A stretch of DNA of 33,804 bases, taken from assembly GCF_900696085.1 (NCBI RefSeq), contig NZ_CAADFC020000001.1, positions 1 through 33,804 on the forward strand. The letters are read 5' to 3'. Positions within the stretch are counted from its first letter, which is position 1. Each line of letters starts with the position of its first letter. The notes under the pieces are model-generated. The model saw only the letters and a program-made list of their open reading frames with translations, was not told the DNA's origin and ran no database searches. This DNA is from Bradyrhizobium ivorense. GTDB taxonomy: Bacteria > Pseudomonadota > Alphaproteobacteria > Rhizobiales > Xanthobacteraceae. Below are positions 27,933 through 33,804 of the stretch, one piece after another. The position numbers and the translations under genes were made by a program.

Positions 27933-27948
27933 CGGCCTATATAGGCCG
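27933..27948. promoter_or_regulatory. Perfect 16-bp palindrome upstream of gabD, possible operator
   Basis: CGGCCTATATAGGCCG is a perfect inverted repeat centred about 43 bases upstream of the gabD start. Its central TATATA could also serve as a -10 element. A matching -35 was not clear. No second copy was noticed in the window. Confidence 0.4.
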
Positions 27949-28035
27949 AAACGCGGACAGATGCATTGCCCGCGGCGCGCGCCTGCTGGCACGCAAATGC
28001 GGCTCTATCCGCTCGTCATTCCAGCGCGATGCGGC

Positions 28036-28359
28036 TCACACCGCGCCGCCGCTCATATAGGTCTCGCGGCGGCCGATCATGCGTTCGGCCGCGGCCTTGG
28101 CGTCCGCCTTGGTCGAGGTTGCGCAGGTGCGGTATTCGAGATCGGCCTGCGCGGCCGGGTCGCGGCGGCTGAACCAGGATTTCGCGCCGGTCTGCAGCAG
28201 CGCGAGCGCCTGCGCCACATTTTCGACCGCCTCGAACGAGTGCAGCGCACCGGTACCGGCGTAGCGAACCTCATAAAGGCCAGGGCTGATCGGCGCCTCG
28301 ATATTCTCGCCGCGGCCAGGCCGCGGATAGCGCTTCCATTCACTCCAGGTCGAAATCAT
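28036..28359 (-). CDS. Small conserved-looking hypothetical protein
   Basis: The 107-residue protein opens with MISTWSEWKRYPRPGRGENI and EAPISPGLYEVRYAGTGAL, and ends with DLEYRTCATSTKADAKAAAE. The P-G-L-Y-E-V-R segment and the E-Y-R-T-C-A-T ending recall small rhizobial proteins with a GIY-YIG-like start, but the nuclease residues cannot be confirmed by eye, so no function is given. Codon use matches its neighbours. ATG 28359 has GGGGAC upstream. It has no signal peptide or membrane segment. Confidence 0.65.
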   Translation of the reverse strand: MISTWSEWKRYPRPGRGENIEAPISPGLYEVRYAGTGALHSFEAVENVAQALALLQTGAKSWFSRRDPAAQADLEYRTCATSTKADAKAAAERMIGRRETYMSGGAV

Positions 28360-28718
28360 TGCTGCGTCCCCGCAACCCCGAATATGACGATCGTTTTCGT
28401 CAAATCATTTGAACCTCGCCGCACCTTTTGTGCAGCGATCTGAATGCGTTAATATAAAAAATCAGGCACCAAAATCGATTTCTCCATCACGTTACCGTGG
28501 GCATCGGCGGGGGTCACGCGGCTTGCCGCGACGTCCACCGCAAAATCTCCACGCGTGGTTTACGTCTGGTGCGCGCGGGGGCGGCGCAAGGTCGGCGTAA
28601 GGGCCTCGCCATCACGCGATCGCGACACAATCGGGCCCCGCGTCCGCCTTGCGGGACCCGGAAAGCGGGACGATGATCCCGCCACTCCAGAACAATGTCC
28701 CACCGGAGGAGACCCCCA
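28360..28718. other. 359-base intergenic region with no recognised gene
   Basis: The stretch holds an A/T-rich patch (28446-28470) that may contain a promoter, an imperfect hairpin (28633-28659, GGGCCCCGC with GCGGGACCC) and the GGAGGAG ribosome-binding site (28704-28710) of the next gene. No convincing coding sequence or repeat copy was found. Confidence 0.5.
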
Positions 28719-29909
28719 ATGCAAAGCAAGGCTCAGATCGATCAGGTGCTGCGTCAGAAGAGCGAGGCAAAGGAGATTCCCGGCGTCGTCGCCATCGCGG
28801 CGACCGGCAACGAGGTGATCTATCAGGGCGCGTTCGGCAAACGCGACCTCTCCAAGAGCGATGCGATGACCCAGGACAGCGTGTTCTGGATCGCCTCGAT
28901 GACCAAGGCGGTGACCTGCGCGGGCGCGATGCAGCTCGTCGAACAGGGAAAACTGTCGCTCGACGAGCCGATCGGCAAGCTGCTGCCCGAGCTCGCCGCG
29001 CCGCAGGTGCTGGACGGTTTCGACGCCAAGGGCGAACCAAAGCTGCGGCCGGCGAAGGGGCCGATCACGCTGCGCCAGCTGATGACCCACACCGCCGGCT
29101 TCTGCTACGATCTGTGGAACGCCGACATGGGCAAGTACATGGAGAAGACCGGCACGCCCGGGATCATCTCCTGCCTCAACGCCGCGCTGAAGACCCCGCT
29201 TGCGAGCGATCCCGGCACGCGCTGGGAATACGGCATCAATATCGACTTCGTCGGCAAGGCCGTGGAGGCCGCATCCGGCAAGAAGCTCGATGCCTATCTG
29301 CGCGACAACATGTTCGCGCCGCTCGGCATGGGCGAGACCGGCTTCAAGATCTCGGACGACATGCGCAAGCGGCTGGTCGGCATGCATGCGCGCGGCGAGG
29401 ACGGTACGCTGGCGGCGATCCCGTTCGAGCTCGAGCAGAATCCTGAATTCCACATGGGCGGCGGCGGGCTGTATTCGACCGCGGCCGACTACATCAAGTT
29501 CTGCCAGATGATCCTCAACAAGGGCAAAGGCAACGGCAACCAGCTGCTGAAGCCGGAGACCGTCGCGGCGATGGGCCAGAACCAGATGGGCGATCTCAGC
29601 GTCACCAAGATGACGACTGCGGCGCCGCCCTACACCAACGACGTCGACCTCTATCCGGACCAGGTGAAGAAATGGGGGCTGAGCTTCCTGATCAACACCG
29701 CCAAAACGCCGGAAGGCCGCAGCCCCGGCAGCCTCGCCTGGGCCGGGCTCGCCAACACCTACTACTGGATCGATCCGTCGCGCGATGTCTGCGGCGTGGT
29801 CCTGACGCAACTGCTGCCGTTCGCCGACAAGCACAGCCTGGAAGCCTTCGCGGGCTTCGAGCGCGGCATCTATGGCGGGCTCGCCGGCAGCGGGCAGAAG
29901 GCGGCGTAG
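28719..29909 (+). CDS. Serine hydrolase, class C beta-lactamase / EstB-like
   Basis: This is a beta-lactamase-fold esterase or amidase. The 396 residues lack a signal peptide, so it is probably cytoplasmic. The nucleophile motif SMTK lies at 60-63 (FWIASMTKAVT), the Tyr motif YGIN at 171-174, and the C-terminal SLAWAGLANTYYWIDP provides the W-A-G version of the KTG box seen in EstB-type esterases. GGAGGAG eight bases before ATG 28719 fixes the start. It differs from the secreted hydrolase at 13805-15232 in length, export and C-terminal motif, so the two are not recent duplicates. The next gene is an acyl-CoA synthetase on the same strand. Confidence 0.92.
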   Translation: MQSKAQIDQVLRQKSEAKEIPGVVAIAATGNEVIYQGAFGKRDLSKSDAMTQDSVFWIASMTKAVTCAGAMQLVEQGKLSLDEPIGKLLPELAAPQVLDGFDAKGEPKLRPAKGPITLRQLMTHTAGFCYDLWNADMGKYMEKTGTPGIISCLNAALKTPLASDPGTRWEYGINIDFVGKAVEAASGKKLDAYLRDNMFAPLGMGETGFKISDDMRKRLVGMHARGEDGTLAAIPFELEQNPEFHMGGGGLYSTAADYIKFCQMILNKGKGNGNQLLKPETVAAMGQNQMGDLSVTKMTTAAPPYTNDVDLYPDQVKKWGLSFLINTAKTPEGRSPGSLAWAGLANTYYWIDPSRDVCGVVLTQLLPFADKHSLEAFAGFERGIYGGLAGSGQKAA

Positions 29910-29930
29910 CCGCCACGACGGAACTGCGCT

Positions 29931-30105
29931 CCTCTCCCCGTTCTTCACGGGGTCGAGACGAGCGAAGCTCGCTCTTAGAGGGCTGGGGTGAGGGGCCTCC
30001 ATCCGGCGAGCAGCTTGCCGATTGTTGGCGGTGTGCCTCGCCCCTCACCCGGATCGCATCATGCGATGCGATCCGACCTCTCCCCGCAAAAGGGCGGGGA
30101 GAGGT
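29931..30105. repeat. REP-like inverted doublet (family A, second subtype)
   Basis: The left element (29931-29996) begins CCTCTCCCCG with a CCCC/GGGG hairpin, then a GAGCGAAGCTCGCTC hairpin, and ends GGGGTGAGGGG. The right element (30041-30105) is inverted: CCCCTCACCC, hairpin GGATCGCATC/GATGCGATCC, then an 11-bp outer hairpin CCTCTCCCCGC/GCGGGGAGAGG. Tails face inward across 44 bases. It fills most of the gap before the acyl-CoA synthetase gene. An open frame through it into that gene was not accepted as coding. Confidence 0.8.
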
Positions 30106-30174
30106 GAAGTGGCCCGACCCAAACAACCAAGATCGCGCATCAAGCGCGGCACCCGACCACGAGGAGGAACGATC

Positions 30175-31869
<1,695 letters not shown>

Positions 31870-31880
31870 TTCTTTCTTCT

Positions 31881-32024
31881 CCCTCTCCCCGTCCTTCACG
31901 GGGAGAGGGTCGGGGTGAGGGGCTCTTTCCGCGTAAACGGCGATGGCTGGACTCGCGGAGACTCCCCCTCACCCGGAACGCATCTGGCGATGCGATCCGG
32001 CCTCTCCCCGCAGGCGGGGAGAGG
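31881..32024. repeat. REP-like inverted doublet (family A, second subtype) between convergent genes
   Basis: The left element (31881-31923) has an 11-bp hairpin CCCTCTCCCCG/CGGGGAGAGGG and the tail CGGGGTGAGGGG. The right element (31963-32024) is inverted: CCCCCTCACCC, hairpin CGCATCtgGCGATGCG, then CCTCTCCCCGC/GCGGGGAGAGG. The spacer is 39 bases. The right half closely matches the right half of the doublet at 29931-30105. It lies between the convergent acyl-CoA synthetase and adenosine kinase genes and can terminate both. Confidence 0.85.
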
Positions 32025-32035
32025 CGAAGGAAAAC

Positions 32036-33037
32036 CTACACCAACAGCCCCTTCTGCTTCGCCAGCTCCTTCAGCGACACCAGCGGGCGGGCGCCGATGT
32101 GCTGGATCACTTCGGCGGCAGCCAGCGCGCCGAGGCGGCCGGCGTTCTCATAGCCGACATTGCGGACCAGGCCGACCAGGAAGCCGGCGGCGAACAGATC
32201 GCCGGCGCCGGTGGTGTCGACCAGCCTGTCGATCGGATAGGCCGGCGCTGCGACCACGCCCTCCTTCGACACCACGACGCAGCCCTTCTCGCTGCGGGTG
32301 ACGACGCCGAGTTTTGTATCAACGCCGAACTGCTTCAGCGCGGTGTCGAAGTCCGCGGTCTGGTACAGCGAGTGCAGCTCGGACTCGTTGGAGAACACCA
32401 GGTCGACGATGCCCTTGCGCATCAGTTCGAGGAATTCGTCGCGGTAGCGGTCGACGCAGAATGAATCCGACAGCGTCAGCGCGACCTGGCGGCCGGCGCC
32501 ATGCGCGATGGTCGCCGCCTTCACGAAGGCGTCCTTGGCGTTCTTCGGATCCCAGAGATAGCCTTCGAGATAGATGATGCTGGCGGCTTCGATCTGAGCC
32601 GGATCGATGTCGTCGGGCGTCAGATCCTGCGCGGCGCCGAGATAGGTGTTCATGGTGCGCTCGCCGTCCGGCGTCACCAGAATGTAGGAGCAGCCGGTGG
32701 CCGGCCCGGTCGCATTCGGCTTGGTGTCGAAGGTGACGCCGGCGGCGCGGATATCGTGGACATAGAGCCGGCCGATCTGGTCGTCCTTGACCTTGCCGAC
32801 ATAGGCCGCGCGGGCGCCGAAATTGCCGACACCGAAGATGGTGTTGGCGGCGGAGCCGCCCGACATCTCGGTCGCCGTGCCCATGTCGCTGTAGATCGCG
32901 GTGGCACGGGCCTCGTCGATCAGCTGCATCGAGCCCTTGGTCATGCCGTGACGGGCGAGGAATCCTTCGTCGGTCTGCACCAGCACGTCGAAGATCGCGT
33001 TGCCGATTCCGAGAACGTCGTATTTTGCGTCAGCCAT
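32036..33037 (-). CDS. Adenosine kinase-type PfkB family carbohydrate kinase
   Basis: PfkB/ribokinase-family kinases phosphorylate sugars or nucleosides with ATP. The 333 residues resemble the adenosine kinase group: MADAKYDVLGIGNAIFDVLV, MSGGSAANTIFGVGNFGARA, the PfkB signature DTTGAGDLFAAGFL with catalytic Asp280, and the acidic NESE motif in LVFSNESELHSL. Adenosine salvage is the likely role, but ribose or a modified sugar is possible. ATG 33037 is the first Met of the conserved N-terminus. The gene is convergent with the acyl-CoA synthetase. Confidence 0.92.
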   Translation of the reverse strand: MADAKYDVLGIGNAIFDVLVQTDEGFLARHGMTKGSMQLIDEARATAIYSDMGTATEMSGGSAANTIFGVGNFGARAAYVGKVKDDQIGRLYVHDIRAAGVTFDTKPNATGPATGCSYILVTPDGERTMNTYLGAAQDLTPDDIDPAQIEAASIIYLEGYLWDPKNAKDAFVKAATIAHGAGRQVALTLSDSFCVDRYRDEFLELMRKGIVDLVFSNESELHSLYQTADFDTALKQFGVDTKLGVVTRSEKGCVVVSKEGVVAAPAYPIDRLVDTTGAGDLFAAGFLVGLVRNVGYENAGRLGALAAAEVIQHIGARPLVSLKELAKQKGLLV

Positions 33038-33234
33038 AGACCTGCCCTGTTTTGCGGCATCGGAGCGGGTGAGGTTTCATCAACCGCCATTCCACCCGAT
33101 GCTTGCGGATTGACCATGATCGAAACCCCGGCCCGCCGTTCCCGATCATGCCCGGCGAGAGGCTGCGGCCTATCACGTTAGGCATGATGGCAGCAAGCGA
33201 AGCCATTCGGCCGTCATCCTCGCACTCTCTGACC

Positions 33235-33353
33235 CGTCATCCTGAGGTGCGAGCCTCTTCGGCGAGCCTCGAAGGATGCACGGCCGACTGTGGCCGATTC
33301 ATCCTTCGAGGCTCGCCCAGCGGCGCAAGCGCGCCGCAAGGCTCGCACCTCAG
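33235..33353. repeat. Palindromic repeat (family B) cut short by an insertion sequence
   Basis: The copy follows the intact element at 19332-19461 (outer arm CGTCATCCTGAGGTGCGAGC, inner arms GCGAGCCTCGAAGGATG and ATCCTTCGAGGCTCGCCCAG) up to CTCGCACCTCAG. There the expected GGATGACGG is replaced by AGGCTGTGAATC, where the insertion sequence appears to begin. Bases 33038-33234 before it show no recognised feature. Confidence 0.8.
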
Positions 33354-33804
33354 AGGCTGTGAATCTATGTGATTTGGCGGGTTTCTGTTTGCGTAAGCGT
33401 GAGTCGGATGATTCCCTGCTTTCAAGGTCGATGGAGGCACGGATGTCACGCGAAACACTGTTTGGTGATCTACCTGAAGCAGAGGCGGTTGCGCGGGACT
33501 GGCCGGGAAGCGCCCGGCTTCGCGAGCCTGTCCGCGATCAAGTTGAGCTGCGGGCGGTCGATCTTGAGGCGTTGCTGCCGGCTGAGCATCCGGCACGCGT
33601 GATCTGGGCCTATGTCGAGAGGCTCGATCTGAGCGCGCTTGAAGGGACCGTTCGGGCGCGTGCCCATGGTCCGGGTCAAGCGCCGGTCAGCCCACGCCTG
33701 CAACTGGCGTTGTGGTTGTTTGCCACGAGCCAGGGTGTCGGCAGTGCCCGGGCGCTGGCACGGCTGTGCGAAAGCCATGATGCGTATCGCTGGCTGTGCG
33801 GTGG
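33354..33804 (+). mobile_element. Left part of an IS1182-like insertion sequence, running off the window
   Basis: The element is inferred to start at about 33353-33354, where the family B repeat breaks, with AGGCTGTGAATCTATGTGAT as its left end. A transposase gene begins at 33443 and is still open at the last base. The right end, terminal repeat and target duplication lie outside the window, so family and boundary are provisional. Confidence 0.7.
33443..33804 (+). CDS. Transposase, IS1182/IS5-like N-terminal part (3' truncated by window end)
   Basis: A DDE transposase would cut and join the ends of the insertion sequence. The 120 visible residues begin MSRETLFGDLPEAEAVARDW and include LEALLPAEHPARVIWAYVE, LDLSALEGTVRA, PRLQLALWLFATSQGVGSAR and LCESHDAYRWLCG. 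This is the N-terminal domain pattern (DUF772) of IS1182-type transposases. The catalytic DDE residues lie beyond the window. ATG 33443 has GGAGG upstream; an in-frame ATG at 33431 would add four residues. The reading frame is intact as far as visible. Confidence 0.88.
   Translation, partial: MSRETLFGDLPEAEAVARDWPGSARLREPVRDQVELRAVDLEALLPAEHPARVIWAYVERLDLSALEGTVRARAHGPGQAPVSPRLQLALWLFATSQGVGSARALARLCESHDAYRWLCG

Noticed and set aside
30022..30174. N-terminal extension of the acyl-CoA synthetase frame
   Set aside because: It runs through a REP-like element; TTG 30175 has an excellent ribosome-binding site.

Overview
The window looks like the start of a chromosome from a high-GC alphaproteobacterium, most likely Bradyrhizobium or a close relative in the Nitrobacteraceae. 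The case rests on the dnaA-dnaN-recF-gyrB order, the strong GC third-position bias and several intergenic palindromic repeat families typical of that group. Base 1 is the first base of the dnaA start codon, as when a finished chromosome is numbered from dnaA. Identifications come from reading protein motifs by eye; no search was run.

Bases 1-8467 are the replication and housekeeping block: dnaA, dnaN, recF, gyrB and a MurA-type enolpyruvyl transferase with Asp where the catalytic Cys normally lies. A small DUF559 (Vsr-like) nuclease gene sits between dnaN and recF, bracketed by two inverted copies of a REP-like palindrome. Bases 8639-20350 hold mostly single genes: a MATE transporter, a 2-hydroxychromene-2-carboxylate isomerase-like protein, a FUSC membrane protein, an MmgE/PrpD protein, a serine hydrolase, a membrane-anchored AraC regulator, a GNAT acetyltransferase, a pirin, purC and a crotonase. 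A SulP-STAS-cNMP fusion transporter follows (20445-22643).

Bases 23097-27897 look like a small amine or amino-acid utilisation locus. A GntR/FCD regulator and an FAD-dependent oxidoreductase face a periplasmic solute-binding protein across a short region with overlapping divergent promoters. A succinate-semialdehyde dehydrogenase lies just beyond. The rest holds a small unknown protein, a second serine hydrolase, an acyl-CoA synthetase, an adenosine kinase-type PfkB enzyme and, at the right edge, the left part of an IS1182-like insertion sequence that interrupts a palindromic repeat.

The most striking non-genic feature is the repeat landscape. Five inverted doublets of one REP-like family share one layout: a hairpin at each outer edge and a G-rich tail pointing inward. 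Four have spacers of about 35-45 bp. The fifth carries the DUF559 gene as its spacer. This resembles the REPIN/RAYT arrangement of other bacteria but with a different kind of nuclease, and it is the best candidate here for an undescribed system.
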